Part shown: piece by piece, positions 1 to 12,484 of the stretch
Numbering within the stretch: the stretch's first letter is position 1
Layout: every line of letters begins with the position of its first letter
Source of the DNA: Paramecium sonneborni
Lineage: Eukaryota; Ciliophora; Oligohymenophorea; Peniculida; Parameciidae
Length of the DNA stretch: 64,000 nucleotides
NCBI GenBank assembly: GCA_905182985.1
Contig: CAJJDN010000009.1
Location: 505,109 to 569,108 of the forward strand
Direction of reading: 5' to 3'
Position numbers and translations under genes: made by a program
Notes under the pieces: model-generated
The model's database searches: none
Told to the model about the DNA's origin: nothing
What the model saw: the letters and a program-made list of their open reading frames with translations, nothing else

Positions 1-2433
1 ATATAAGAGAAAAATCAAAATATATATTACAAGAAATAAGAAATTTTTTCATAAAAATCAAAAATTGACAAGTTATAAAAAGAAAATGATATTATAAAGG
101 AGGAAAATGAAAATTTATATAAAGAAACAGAAGATCTAAAATTTAAATATTAAATTCGAATAAAAAGTTAAAGTAGCCCTAATTAATTTGATTTAATAAC
201 AAATCATTTTGAAGAATAAATATAAAAATTGAAAGATGAATTAAAAAAAACGAAAGAGGAATTAAATTACAAAATTAAATAATATGTAGATTTAGAAAAT
301 GAGACTGAATCAGAACTTAAAAAAATAAATAAGTAAATTGAAAAAGAACATTAATATTTTATGGAAGGAAGAGATGAAATCACAAAATTATAAAAAACTA
401 TCACCTAAAAAGATGAAAAAATTAGATAATTAGAACAATAATAAATGATTTAATTGGATGCTCTCAAATCCTCTAATATAGAAAAATAAAGATACCAAGA
501 TTAAATGAAATAACAAGAATTTGAAATAATGTGTTTAAGAGATGAAATTTAAATTCTAACAAACTTAATAGAATAATTAAAAGGCTTACCAATTAATACT
601 TCTGTTTCTACATTAAATTTTAATTTAGATGAAAAATTCAAATAATTGGACAATTTAACAAAGGAACTAAATTAAAAAAAAAAAGAAGGAAACGAATAAA
701 TGTAACGAGAATTTTAATAAAATGAATCAAATAGAATGAAGCAGTTGCAGATTTTAAAAAAAAAGCAAGAAGAAGCTAGAATTAATTATTTACAAAAAAA
801 ATAAAAAACACTTGAATAAGCTGGTTAAGTATTCTAAGAAGCTAAAAAATAGTAAGGATAGTTGGATGTTTGTTTTATTGTCGATGTTACTGGGTATTAA
901 ATTATATAATTTTAGATCTATGGACTCATATAAAGCATAAACCAAAAATTCAGTGTAAGGTTCTTTATCAATAATTAAATAAGCCACAAATAGAGACACA
1001 AATTGGGCTTCTGTTTGTTATTAAGATAAGGCTGAATTAAAATCATTAGGAAAATATTACGAATTTCCTTTTTCTAAAGATTCAGAAGCTTTAAAAAAAT
1101 GGTTTGATACAATAGAATGTGATGGAGGAGGAGATGGACCAGAAGATATAAGAGGAGCAATTAAATAAGTTTGTTAATTAAATTGGCCTAGCAAATTTAA
1201 AATTGCTATTTTAATTACTGATGCTCCTTGTCATGGTAAAAGATATAATGATGGTGGTGATGATTATCCAGATGATGATATTTAAGATGCTATTGAAGAA
1301 TTGATTCAAAATAATATCATTCTAATTGCACTCAATTTCAAAGCATATACTACTAAAATGTACGAAGAAATAAAAAAAATTTATGAATCTAAAAAAAAAT
1401 AAGATCTATTTCTTTATTAAGATTTATAAAAAATGGATTAAGCATAAATGGCTATTTTGATGACCAAATACATAGGCCAAGCATCACAAAATGCAACTTA
1501 AACAAATAAAAATTAAACTAAATCTAAATAAGGACCTAATTAAATAGAAATATAAAGAGAAAAAGAAGGTGCTATGGAAGCACTTTGTAAATAAGGGAAT
1601 TTTTATAATTTTGAATAATAACCAAATGTTAAAACTGTTCAGACAAAATTTTAAGTTCTAAGAGTAGAAATTAAATAAGAAGCATTTGATAATAATATTG
1701 GAAATATAAGAAATATTTAATGTCCATAAGATTTTAATTGTTGTCCAGAAGGATAATGGAATTGTATAAGAACTGAAAAACCATTTGCTTTTGGTATGAT
1801 GAAAGATGTATTTTTAATGAAGAAATAAAATAGTAGTTCTGATGAATTGTATGTCATCAAAACACCAATCGGTAGTAAACCATATTAAACTTTGAATGAT
1901 GCTTTAAAGGAATGTAAATCCCATTTGATTTGTCAAAAACTCATGAAATAGTTTGTTAATGAATTAGAAGAAGAATCAGTTCAAAAACAAAAAAATATTA
2001 AGAAATCACTGTAATTTACAGTGATTTCTTAATTCTTTAAGAATCTTAAAGTATTTTTAATTTTATTATTTTCAGATTCTTTTTGGATTGCTGAAAGATT
2101 TTTTAAGGGAGAATTTGTTAAATATAATAATAATTATGGTTTTATTAATGAAGATACTACAGAACTAAATAAGTTTGCATAATCATTTACCTTTTATACT
2201 TATTTTATAAGTCATTTTAATTATATGGTAAGTGATGTTTAAGGAGTTGGTAATTATTTTACAGATCCAGCTATTAATACAATAAAAGGTAAATTTATCA
2301 TTTTAAATTATAAGGCGATCTAGATGATACTGATATGGGTTTAGAAGGATAATAGATGTATTTGGTTAATTATGAAATTAAGAAATCAATATTAACTTAT
2401 GATTATTTAAATTTATTGGACATGTATGGATGA
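1..2433 (+). CDS. VWA-domain alpha-type protein kinase (5' partial)
   Basis: Alpha-kinase with an N-terminal coiled coil and a von Willebrand A domain, the arrangement of the VwkA family of atypical Ser/Thr kinases. The frame is open from base 1 with no start, so the gene begins upstream. The first ~280 codons are Lys/Glu/Gln-rich coiled coil. The VWA domain begins near base 868 with DVCFIVDVTG. The alpha-kinase domain runs from about base 1600 and carries FGMMKDVFLM, the ERFFKGEFVKYNNNYG stretch and the hallmark SDVQGVGNYFTDPAINT. A 26-nt intron lies at 2289-2314, and an intron of about 31 nt is needed near 950-982 to keep the VWA frame. The stop is TGA 2431-2433. A 17-bp perfect inverted repeat sits inside the kinase coding region (see findings). 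The family call is strong; the substrate is unknown. Confidence 0.85.
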
Positions 2434-2486
2434 TAAATAAAATTATCAACACTAAAATATAAAATATAATTTATTTAAAATATAAT

Positions 2487-3525
2487 ATGAAAACCACAAC
2501 AGTAGTAGAATCATAAGTGATTAAGACCAATGTGGAAGTTGATTAAGTTCCTTTGAGATATAATAGAAAAAGAAATTACATGTCAACTTCATTTGTGTCA
2601 GCATAATTTTCTAATAATTAATATGGATGTTATTAAATTATGATTGATAATAATGAATGTCGACCTAAATGTCAACCTCCGCCTTAATAACCTTATATGA
2701 TGCCTATGTATGTTCCTGTTCCTTATCCTTAATAACAAGAGAAGGAATGTGAATGTGAAGATGGTGAATCATACAAGGAAGAATTATTATTTTTAAGACA
2801 GAGAGTAGCAGAATTATTAGCAAGAGAGCCTGAAGTTAAGACAGTTAAAGAAAGAGTTGAGGTATTAGACAATACTAGGGTAAAAACAATTTAATATATA
2901 ATAAAGGTTGAAGAACTTGAACTTGAAGCACAGAGATTTAGATTATAATTACAATAAGCTTAAAATTAATTAAGATAGAAAGAGCAGGAATTTATTGAAT
3001 TAAGAAGCGGAAATGATTAATCATAATAAGGATTACAATCTAGGATTAAAATTATTGAAGTAAGAAAAACTAATAGATTTAGGAACAATTATATAATGTC
3101 AGAAGCGAAATTGAAAGAGTCACAGGATTATTGAATTAAAAAGAATAAGAAATTTAAGAATGGGAAAGAAGATGTCATGAAGTTGAAAGCTCTGTAACTT
3201 ATGAGATAGAAGAAAAAACAACCAAATTAAGATCAGTATATTTAGAATATTATTTATTCAGGAAGTAGAAGTTTGGAAAGGCAGATTTAAAAAATTAAAT
3301 ACAGAATTTTTTACTTGTTAAGAATAATTAATAATGGTCTAAGCTGAAATCGATTCAATTAAGAATGGAGGAGTAAAAGAGGTTAAAGAAGTAAAAGTTG
3401 AAAAGAAAGTTGTTGGACCAACAATAACAACAGTTTAATCAAGTTAATCAAGAACAAGAGGATCAAGAATAATTGAAAGTTAGGAGGTTATTAAAGAGGG
3501 AACACCTGCTAGGCTATATCCATGA
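2487..3525 (+). CDS. Coiled-coil cytoskeletal-type protein, unknown
   Basis: About 330 residues with no family I can name. The N-terminus has a Cys/Pro patch (CRPKCQPPPQQP, then a Met/Pro/Tyr run and ECECEDGE). It is followed by long Glu/Gln/Arg/Leu coiled coil and a short basic, Ser-rich tail ending GTPARLYP. Introns at 3060-3082 (23 nt) and 3236-3261 (26 nt) restore the frame. A further 27-nt GTA...AAG segment near 2880 could be an in-frame intron or coding. The start is the first ATG in frame after the upstream gene, with a 53-nt spacer. A structural or basal-body role is only a guess from composition. Confidence 0.75.
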
Positions 3526-4464
3526 GAAATAATTATATTAAATAATTATAAATAATAACATTTTCACATCTTAATCAATTTGGGCCATATTTTAGCTTTT
3601 ATAATTAACATCCTCTACTTTTCATCTTTTAAGTAAATTTAAAGAAATAACATTTATGAGACATAGGGTAAGATTTCCAAAAAAATATAATTGATTAGAT
3701 TAAATAATATAGAAAGAATATAAGCCTGATCATTTTGTTGAAAAAGAATTTTAATAACTTAAAAATTAAGTTAATAATGCCTAACATTATGATAATTATG
3801 GAATTTGTCTTTATCATAAATAAATTTCATATCATTTCTAATACCAAGAGTAATGCATTCATTTAGGGATTTTGGCCAAATAATTTCTTAGAAATTTTCT
3901 AAAGTTTTTTAAGACATTTTTCAAAGTATTCTTAAAGAAAATAAAATAATTCTCAAACAAATTATCGAGTTAAATTTTACAAATCCTTTAAATTTTGATT
4001 TTTACACATACAAGTGAGGCAAGGCTTTATATTCATCATCATAGTTCATTTTAATGATGATAAGATTAAGCTTGAAATATGAGCAAAAACGGATTATTTG
4101 CAAAACAACCAAGAGTTTAAAATAAGATCAGAGCTTAAAGAAGTATTCCCGAAATTTGAAACTGTAACTCAGTTCTTCAATAAAAATATTACGATTAATT
4201 AAACAAAAAATTTAATGGGAATTTTAATGTAATAGTAATTAAGGATTTTATAGGTCTGTTCTATCACTAATGATTAAAAATATTTAGATGAGGTAATTTA
4301 TAAATTTTAATTATAGGTTTCATTTATATTATCTGGAAAATTCAAAATTTTTCTGCATTAACTAAGATATTTGAATGGATAATTTAATAAATAAAAAGAG
4401 ATCAACCTATTAGTTTGTCCTTTGGATATAATTCAAATTAAATTGTAATTCAAGGATTTTTAAA
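3526..4464. other. Unassigned AT-rich stretch with broken open frames
   Basis: No confident gene. A plus-strand frame reading PDHFVEKEFQQLKNQ and onward (about 3727-4080) looks protein-like, but it has no start and needs a splice at 3668-3698 that does not fit the only nearby ATG. Another open stretch covers 4090-4460, with a possible 24-nt intron near 4288. Only TGA stops translation in this code, so chance frames of this size are common. Either a decayed gene or an unusual gene model is possible. Confidence 0.3.
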
Positions 4465-5702
4465 ATGAGCTAACTTAAATTTGCAGATCTAAAATTAATT
4501 ATACTAGAGGATATGTACTCAAATATATTGAAAAATATATTTCAAAAAAAGTTAAATGAATTTGTGAAATTTGATTCTATTGCTGAGAAAGTTTACTATT
4601 TAGTTATCTTTTCAACTTTTGGGCTAATATTTTCAATTGAGTTAGCCAATTAATCAATTGTTACCTGGAAAACCTAAGCGAATTTTATCAATGCTAGAAC
4701 ATGTAAAAAGATATCTTTTACCCCATGACTATTGTCTATGTATAAGATGGATATAAATTTAGAGAAATAATTATAAAATAAAATTAATGAAGGGAAAACC
4801 ATAAATTGATACTTATAATAATGTATTTGATATATTGTAAAAAGCAAGCTAAAATCTGATGACACTAAAATTGGATTTCATTATTTCTGTTAGAAATATG
4901 TCAAGTAAATAAAATTCAAATGGTCATAGATTTGGGAAAGAATTCTTAAAGCAATAATTTTGTAAGGAGAATAAGTAAAAGAAGAAAAAGATGTCAAATC
5001 TGAAACTAGTTGCAGCAATGTAAAAGTATAATTAATTATTGCAACTAAAACGAGATACGCCTACTTGAAATTGTTCCAAAATGTCAATATTTAATCAACT
5101 TGTTACTAACATAGCTCCAAACTTAGAACTAAATATGTTTAAACCCTACATCTGTTCAACACAAAAGATAACAATCAATTTGTTCCAAAGATTAAAATTC
5201 TAAGAAATTATATTTAATTATTGCGTACTTAATTTTGAAGATTCATTACTTACAAAAAATCAATAAAAAATAGTTGGAAATTTGAAGAAAATTAAGTATA
5301 AATTATTATAAAAAAATAAAAAATAAAATTATATATTTTAAAAGTGAATACCGTATCTTTAAAATTTTTTTAATTTTTGTTAAAAGTTTATTGAATTATG
5401 CAATAATAATTAATAGGATTATGTTGATTTCCATTAATAATACATTCAGAGATAAAATGATGGATAAATAAAATATTAGAATTGATTTGTCCACCATTAA
5501 ATATATCAACCTTTAGAAAAGCTGAATTAAGACTCAGAGAATAAGAATTTTATCCTCAGAAGAATTAATAGAACGAAATTCATTAAGAATTGACATAAAA
5601 AAGAATTATCATTAACCAATACCTCAATTATTTGTTTAATTTCTATCTTGTGATGAATTAATCGGTTTCTTTTATTTCATCCTTATATTTAAAAAAAAAA
5701 AA
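4397..5702 (+). repeat. Direct repeat A, copy 1 (1306 bp)
   Basis: Appears identical to 5704-7009; the two copies are separated only by a single N at 5703. This looks like two contig ends that overlap and were not merged, rather than a biological duplication. Confidence 0.95.
4465..5068 (+). pseudogene. Possible broken or mis-modelled gene, unknown family
   Basis: Two strongly protein-like frames overlap. From ATG 4465 the frame reads MSQLKFADLKLIILEDMYSN and continues about 90 codons, including a hydrophobic YYLVIFSTFGLIFSIEL segment. A second frame reads LPGKPKRILSMLEHVKRYLL and onward to TGA 5066-5068. I can join them only with a non-standard 19-nt GTTACC...AAG intron or a frameshift. An exact copy lies at 5772-6375 because of repeat A. 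It may be a decayed duplicate or a gene with an error in the consensus. I do not recognise the family. Confidence 0.35.
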
Positions 5703-5703
5703 N

Positions 5704-7009
5704 AGAGATCAACCTATTAGTTTGTCCTTTGGATATAATTCAAATTAAATTGTAATTCAAGGATTTTTAAAATGAGCTAACTTAAATTTGCAGATCTAAA
5801 ATTAATTATACTAGAGGATATGTACTCAAATATATTGAAAAATATATTTCAAAAAAAGTTAAATGAATTTGTGAAATTTGATTCTATTGCTGAGAAAGTT
5901 TACTATTTAGTTATCTTTTCAACTTTTGGGCTAATATTTTCAATTGAGTTAGCCAATTAATCAATTGTTACCTGGAAAACCTAAGCGAATTTTATCAATG
6001 CTAGAACATGTAAAAAGATATCTTTTACCCCATGACTATTGTCTATGTATAAGATGGATATAAATTTAGAGAAATAATTATAAAATAAAATTAATGAAGG
6101 GAAAACCATAAATTGATACTTATAATAATGTATTTGATATATTGTAAAAAGCAAGCTAAAATCTGATGACACTAAAATTGGATTTCATTATTTCTGTTAG
6201 AAATATGTCAAGTAAATAAAATTCAAATGGTCATAGATTTGGGAAAGAATTCTTAAAGCAATAATTTTGTAAGGAGAATAAGTAAAAGAAGAAAAAGATG
6301 TCAAATCTGAAACTAGTTGCAGCAATGTAAAAGTATAATTAATTATTGCAACTAAAACGAGATACGCCTACTTGAAATTGTTCCAAAATGTCAATATTTA
6401 ATCAACTTGTTACTAACATAGCTCCAAACTTAGAACTAAATATGTTTAAACCCTACATCTGTTCAACACAAAAGATAACAATCAATTTGTTCCAAAGATT
6501 AAAATTCTAAGAAATTATATTTAATTATTGCGTACTTAATTTTGAAGATTCATTACTTACAAAAAATCAATAAAAAATAGTTGGAAATTTGAAGAAAATT
6601 AAGTATAAATTATTATAAAAAAATAAAAAATAAAATTATATATTTTAAAAGTGAATACCGTATCTTTAAAATTTTTTTAATTTTTGTTAAAAGTTTATTG
6701 AATTATGCAATAATAATTAATAGGATTATGTTGATTTCCATTAATAATACATTCAGAGATAAAATGATGGATAAATAAAATATTAGAATTGATTTGTCCA
6801 CCATTAAATATATCAACCTTTAGAAAAGCTGAATTAAGACTCAGAGAATAAGAATTTTATCCTCAGAAGAATTAATAGAACGAAATTCATTAAGAATTGA
6901 CATAAAAAAGAATTATCATTAACCAATACCTCAATTATTTGTTTAATTTCTATCTTGTGATGAATTAATCGGTTTCTTTTATTTCATCCTTATATTTAAA
7001 AAAAAAAAA
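5704..7009 (+). repeat. Direct repeat A, copy 2 (1306 bp)
   Basis: Second copy of 4397-5702 at an offset of 1307. It carries the same candidate gene (5772-6375) and the same poly-A run at its end. In a corrected assembly only one copy would probably remain. Confidence 0.95.
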
Positions 7010-7046
7010 TCTGAGCAAATAAATTATTTTTTTTTACTTAGAGCTA

Positions 7047-8344
7047 TAATAAAAAAATATTGTAGATTATAATTTAATTCCTTTCATCTAATAATTTTCA
7101 GAGACAAATTTATTTATAGGTGTTAAATAAGATAAAGCAGAGTCTTTAGATTCAAATTCTGATGTTATACTTAAAACTTTAAATGTTTCAAATTTAGTTA
7201 GAACCTAGCCGATAATTTAATAATTTTCTCTTATTCCCAAACTGAACTTTTATTAATAAGCTGAATCATCTTCAATTACAAATCTTAAAGAATTTAATGA
7301 AGTAATCCACATAAACAAGCAGAGAAGTCTGAATTACCAAATTATAGTTTTTATGATCCTAAAATGATTCTGCTATAAAGAAGAGTAAGAATTTGGAAAT
7401 TTATCACAATCAGAGTTTAATTTAATGAAAATAAAGAAACAAATTCATTGCCTGTTAATTTGAGCTTAAATATTCAAAATGATTATGAATTAAGCTTTTT
7501 AATGTTTAACATATTAGTAAATAGGTCAACGTTGAAGAGGGAAAACAGAAATTATAATTTTTAAAAAGCCTAACTTACTAATGATATAAAATCAAATATT
7601 TATAATCAAAAATTTTAATCCAATTGTTTGATATCTAATCGAAGTTCCATAGGTTTATCATCTCCATAATTATTTAATGACCCTCTATAATTATTTTAGA
7701 TTAAGTTTCCTCTAATCTATTATAGCCTTTATTGAGTGTAATTAAATCGTGTATAAGTATTTTTCTATGGAACTTCTTATTTTGAATCTACTTTAATTTC
7801 TTCATTGTTTGATTATTCTTGAAAATTATTTTAAGATTAATTCGATTCGATAGTAAATTTATTATTATTTAAAACAGGTGAAACTGGAAGAGAATTAATT
7901 TAAGTATTTAAAGAACTTGTTTCATTTATAGATCTTTTGGATGTTTATTTTGGTGAGGGATTAGTTCCTAATTTAATGATTTCAGAAATTTGGTTACTTG
8001 TTGATTCTAACGAGAGTGGGGTAACTTTGAATTTAGGATCTTACTATTAGATTTCAGATTCATTATTTTATATATTTTTGTTATTAATTTATTCGTTATT
8101 TTAATCTTATGATGAAATATTTCGTGAAGTTAATTAACCTTATTAATCATTTCTCCTCTATTATACTCTGTAAGAATATAAGGAAGGCTTAGAAGTTTAA
8201 TATGTACGGCTAGTTAATGCTTATTGAGATTCATAATTATTAGATTCCTATTCTTTTTAAGTAGAGGCTGTTTCTGATATTGGTAATTTATTCTATTGTA
8301 GTATTAATTTTTCATTGTTTTATACTTTATTGTTTAATTCACTA
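7047..8344 (+). repeat. Direct repeat B, copy 1 (1298 bp)
   Basis: Appears identical to 8346-9643, with a single N at 8345 between the copies. This copy holds a truncated duplicate of the 3' part of the minus-strand gene at 8905-10425; its duplicate TGA lies at 7606-7608. Confidence 0.95.
7098..7733 (+). other. Plus-strand open stretch, uncertain coding
   Basis: Reads protein-like on the plus strand (for example FIGVKQDKAESLDSNSDVIL, then after a possible 26-nt intron at about 7299-7324 SELPNYSFYDPKMILLQRR) up to a TGA near 7733. It has no clear start. Its end overlaps, antisense, the copied C-terminus of the minus-strand gene, and the region is duplicated at 8397-9032. It could be the tail of a gene starting within repeat A, or a chance frame. 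Unproven. Confidence 0.2.
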
Positions 8345-8345
8345 N

Positions 8346-9643
8346 TAATAAAAAAATATTGTAGATTATAATTTAATTCCTTTCATCTAATAATTTTCAG
8401 AGACAAATTTATTTATAGGTGTTAAATAAGATAAAGCAGAGTCTTTAGATTCAAATTCTGATGTTATACTTAAAACTTTAAATGTTTCAAATTTAGTTAG
8501 AACCTAGCCGATAATTTAATAATTTTCTCTTATTCCCAAACTGAACTTTTATTAATAAGCTGAATCATCTTCAATTACAAATCTTAAAGAATTTAATGAA
8601 GTAATCCACATAAACAAGCAGAGAAGTCTGAATTACCAAATTATAGTTTTTATGATCCTAAAATGATTCTGCTATAAAGAAGAGTAAGAATTTGGAAATT
8701 TATCACAATCAGAGTTTAATTTAATGAAAATAAAGAAACAAATTCATTGCCTGTTAATTTGAGCTTAAATATTCAAAATGATTATGAATTAAGCTTTTTA
8801 ATGTTTAACATATTAGTAAATAGGTCAACGTTGAAGAGGGAAAACAGAAATTATAATTTTTAAAAAGCCTAACTTACTAATGATATAAAATCAAATATTT
8901 ATAATCAAAAATTTTAATCCAATTGTTTGATATCTAATCGAAGTTCCATAGGTTTATCATCTCCATAATTATTTAATGACCCTCTATAATTATTTTAGAT
9001 TAAGTTTCCTCTAATCTATTATAGCCTTTATTGAGTGTAATTAAATCGTGTATAAGTATTTTTCTATGGAACTTCTTATTTTGAATCTACTTTAATTTCT
9101 TCATTGTTTGATTATTCTTGAAAATTATTTTAAGATTAATTCGATTCGATAGTAAATTTATTATTATTTAAAACAGGTGAAACTGGAAGAGAATTAATTT
9201 AAGTATTTAAAGAACTTGTTTCATTTATAGATCTTTTGGATGTTTATTTTGGTGAGGGATTAGTTCCTAATTTAATGATTTCAGAAATTTGGTTACTTGT
9301 TGATTCTAACGAGAGTGGGGTAACTTTGAATTTAGGATCTTACTATTAGATTTCAGATTCATTATTTTATATATTTTTGTTATTAATTTATTCGTTATTT
9401 TAATCTTATGATGAAATATTTCGTGAAGTTAATTAACCTTATTAATCATTTCTCCTCTATTATACTCTGTAAGAATATAAGGAAGGCTTAGAAGTTTAAT
9501 ATGTACGGCTAGTTAATGCTTATTGAGATTCATAATTATTAGATTCCTATTCTTTTTAAGTAGAGGCTGTTTCTGATATTGGTAATTTATTCTATTGTAG
9601 TATTAATTTTTCATTGTTTTATACTTTATTGTTTAATTCACTA
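8346..9643 (+). repeat. Direct repeat B, copy 2 (1298 bp)
   Basis: Copy of 7047-8344 at an offset of 1299. This copy is continuous with the intact upstream part of the minus-strand gene 8905-10425, so it is the one to keep. Confidence 0.95.
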
Positions 9644-10425
9644 GTCTTCTTTTGTTCAAATATACTCATTTTCTTAAAAGATTTTTATCTTTCAACTTGT
9701 TTAGAGTAAGAAGTAAAATTATAGTTTTAATGATGCATTTTTTTATCAACATCAGTGATTTCTCCACTATTGACTTCAAAGGATCTTTGTTCTATGCATC
9801 CCATAATTTTAGTATGCCTTTGAAATTCTTTCATGCATTGTTATATATCATCAATTATATATTCTCTTGATACTATTGAAAACCCTTTTACTTGTTGAAA
9901 AAATAGATTAAAAGTGGAAGTTGTTTTTGGTGTCTCTTTTCATAAGAATATAATGTATACTTTTCAATTTTTCTATCCCCAATTTAAGAGGAGTTGAAGT
10001 GTCTTCTGCTTACCCTTCGCTTTATTATGCATTAAGTATTTTCTCTCTTAAATCACCATTCTTTAGGCTAGATTTCTTTATTATTAAATCTTTGTTCGGA
10101 AGATCTAGTTATTATGGAGGCATTTCTTACTTAATCTAAAATATGATTCTGGCTAAAAAAGCTCTAGATCTGGTTATTTTGATTTTAATGGGGATTTTAA
10201 TTTATCATCTTCTTCAATTTTCTAATTAGTAGTAGATTTCATATGTCCTATTTTAAAGTTTTAAATATATAAACAAACATCCTTTATTGTTTTACCTTCA
10301 TCTTTGAGCAATTTTATAAGTAATTAACACTTTTATTATGTGATTGACATTGGATCTGATATTGATGGAAGTAATTTTTCAATGAATTCAATAAAAGCTA
10401 CTTTTAATGACTATATATCTGTCAT
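8905..10425 (-). CDS. Ser/Asn/Gln-rich protein, unknown
   Basis: About 490 residues on the minus strand from ATG 10423-10425 to TGA 8905-8907. No family recognised. The N-terminus (MTDIQSLKVAFIEFIEKLLP) looks like a short helical domain; the rest is low-complexity Ser/Asn/Gln/Lys with many TAA/TAG codons. Two introns restore the frame: 10105-10130 (26 nt) and 9936-9960 (25 nt). Its start is only 14 bp from the start of the divergent gene at 10440. The 3' part is copied in repeat B, so a truncated second copy exists at 7606-8344. Confidence 0.7.
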
Positions 10426-10439
10426 TTTAATTAATTATA

Positions 10440-11744
10440 ATGAACAATTTCGAATAAGACTTCTATTAATTTGTTAAAGAATAATTAGCCAAAAAAAGAA
10501 AGTTAAAGGACTCTTCCCCTAATACTCCACAAGATGAAACTGATGAAATGGAAAGTAAGTCATACTGATTTTATTAAGAAAATAGATTGTTCAATTAAAA
10601 TGTCAGTAAAGTGTTGTAATAAGAAAGAAAGAAAATGAGAATCAGTAAAGTTTCAAGAGAATAATTGTTTGAAAGGAGATTTAAAGATTTTGCTAATATG
10701 GATACCTTTGTTGATATCAAATTGTTTCTTAAACATTTAAGCAATCAGAAAATTGCTAAATCAGAAAAAAAAAAGAAGTTAAAAACTCTTAAAAAAATTG
10801 ATTCAGATAGTGATAATGATGATTTATTTGATTATGCAGATATCATATAAAGGAGCAAGTAAATTGTTGAAAAAAGTACAATTATAAGGCACTCTCCTGA
10901 TATTAAAGGTTATTTGATATCAGAAGACTAACCCAATTCTCCTAAAAATGATATTGAAGAGCTTAAAACAGAAGATGATAAATTTTATAATGGTATAGAC
11001 TAACTGTTTATTGATATTAAGACTAAATCAGAGTAGTTAGCATTATAAAGAAAATATGAATAAGAAAGAAAAAATTGCAAATAATCTATATAAATGATTA
11101 AATTACCTTAAAAATAAATAGAAGAAAATCTTTAAGAAAAAGAAAAAATGGATGAATTGATTGCTAGATAAGCAAAATAATTTAAAGAATAAACCGAAAA
11201 GGTGCTTACACTACTTGAAAAAACGACTAAGCAATTATATAATAATAAATAAAAAAAAGGACCATCAAGATAGATAAAAAAAAAAAAAAAATTAACAGAA
11301 CCTATTTAACAACTGTCAGAAATTAGTGAATAAAGAACAACATTTCATTAATTTTATCCTGAAACTTCTCGAAGTTCTAATAAACTTCCATAACTATCTC
11401 CTAACACTTCAAGAATCTATTCTCATAGAACATTTTTAAGTTAAGCTGTAATACCTGATTCAAGAAAGATAAGTCAAATTATTGAGAGAGAAGAACCTTA
11501 GGATAAAATAAAGAATTAATTTAAACAATTTATTTAAAAAATTGATAGAGCTAAAGCATCTTTTGATAAATCATACTAAAATAATAAAGAGCTCTTATAA
11601 ATTTAATAAAGAATTATTAAAAATATGAATAAAATTGGAGAAATACCATTAGAAAGTTTAAAAATACTAAATAAAAAAGAATTTGAGAATGGTAATGTAA
11701 AGTTAAATAAATTTAAAAAACTAAGGCCTATGCAAATATTATGA
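10440..11744 (+). CDS. Lys/Glu/Gln-rich coiled-coil protein, unknown
   Basis: About 425 residues. The first exon (MNNFEQDFYQFVKEQLAKKR) ends at a 24-nt intron, 10555-10578. The body is charged coiled coil with an acidic patch (DSDSDNDD), a poly-Lys stretch after GPSRQI and a Ser-rich linker with many SP/SR pairs that could be phosphorylated. It ends KKLRPMQIL before TGA 11742-11744. It is divergent from the gene at 8905-10425 with only 14 bp between the two ATGs. No family is recognised and the function is unknown. Confidence 0.75.
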
Positions 11745-12012
11745 TTCTTCAAAATAATATAATACACAACTTATGAATTTTCTTTTATAATTTTTTAAGG
11801 TTTGAATTAAATATTATATTTTTATAAATCTAATGCTTGTAAAGTGGATGAATAGTGATTATCCATCCATTTTAAATATCAATTGAATCACAGAAAAATA
11901 ATTATTATACTCAGTTAATCACTCATCTTTTTCTGTAATTGTGATTTGAGTATATTTTTAGAAATACGAAAGATGAGTTAATTGTAAATGAATAATTGAT
12001 TTAACTAATATT

Positions 12013-12342
12013 TCATCCGAATTATATTGATGACTAACCTCCTGGTGGATTCTTAACTTTGACTGAAGTGTGAGTCCCTAAAAAAATATTCAAAAAATAA
12101 AAAAACCTTAATCCTATTATTATTTTTGCTATTATTGCTATCCTTTTTAAGGAACAGGATCTCCTCCAAGAGTGAATTGACTAGCATTAGGATCTCTTAC
12201 AACTCGTTTTTATTGAGGAGCAGGCTCATCAGAGCCCTGAATATGAATTCAAAAATACAAATGTGATGGATGAATTACCACCTGGTGCTTATGTGGTTTT
12301 AGTTGATGGCTTTGAAAGTGAATATCCTTAGATATTATTCAT
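12013..12342 (-). CDS. Jupiter/HN1-like small protein
   Basis: About 90 residues in three exons; introns at 12237-12258 (22 nt) and 12078-12106 (29 nt). It carries three variants of a short motif: APGGNSSITFG near the N-terminus, RVVRDPNASQFTLGGDPVP in the middle and KNPPGGQSSIQFG at the C-terminus. A Gln-rich linker separates the second and third. The PPGG-S-[SIN]-x-FG pattern is the hallmark of the Jupiter/HN1 (JPT) family, small disordered microtubule-associated proteins of animals. The match rests on the motif alone; microtubule binding is inference. The 268 bp between this gene and 11744 contain no gene I can see. Confidence 0.6.
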
Positions 12343-12484
12343 TATTTAAATAATTAATGATCACATATTCACTTCATATTAAATATATAAACTCATCAAA
12401 TATCTTAAAATGTATTTTGTTAATTCAAATAATCCCATCATATTTCTCTAATTTATATTATTTTAAGCTGTTATAAATTATATT

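Noticed and set aside
4397..9643. Tandem 1.3-kb repeats as a transposon or satellite
   Set aside because: No terminal repeats or transposase, the copies meet at single Ns, and other single-N joins in the window show the same pattern inside ordinary genes.
11860..11960. Imperfect inverted repeat (AATCACAG...CTGTAATTGTGATT) as a terminator or small RNA
   Set aside because: Arms are imperfect and interrupted, there is no promoter-like signal, and such matches are common in AT-rich spacers.
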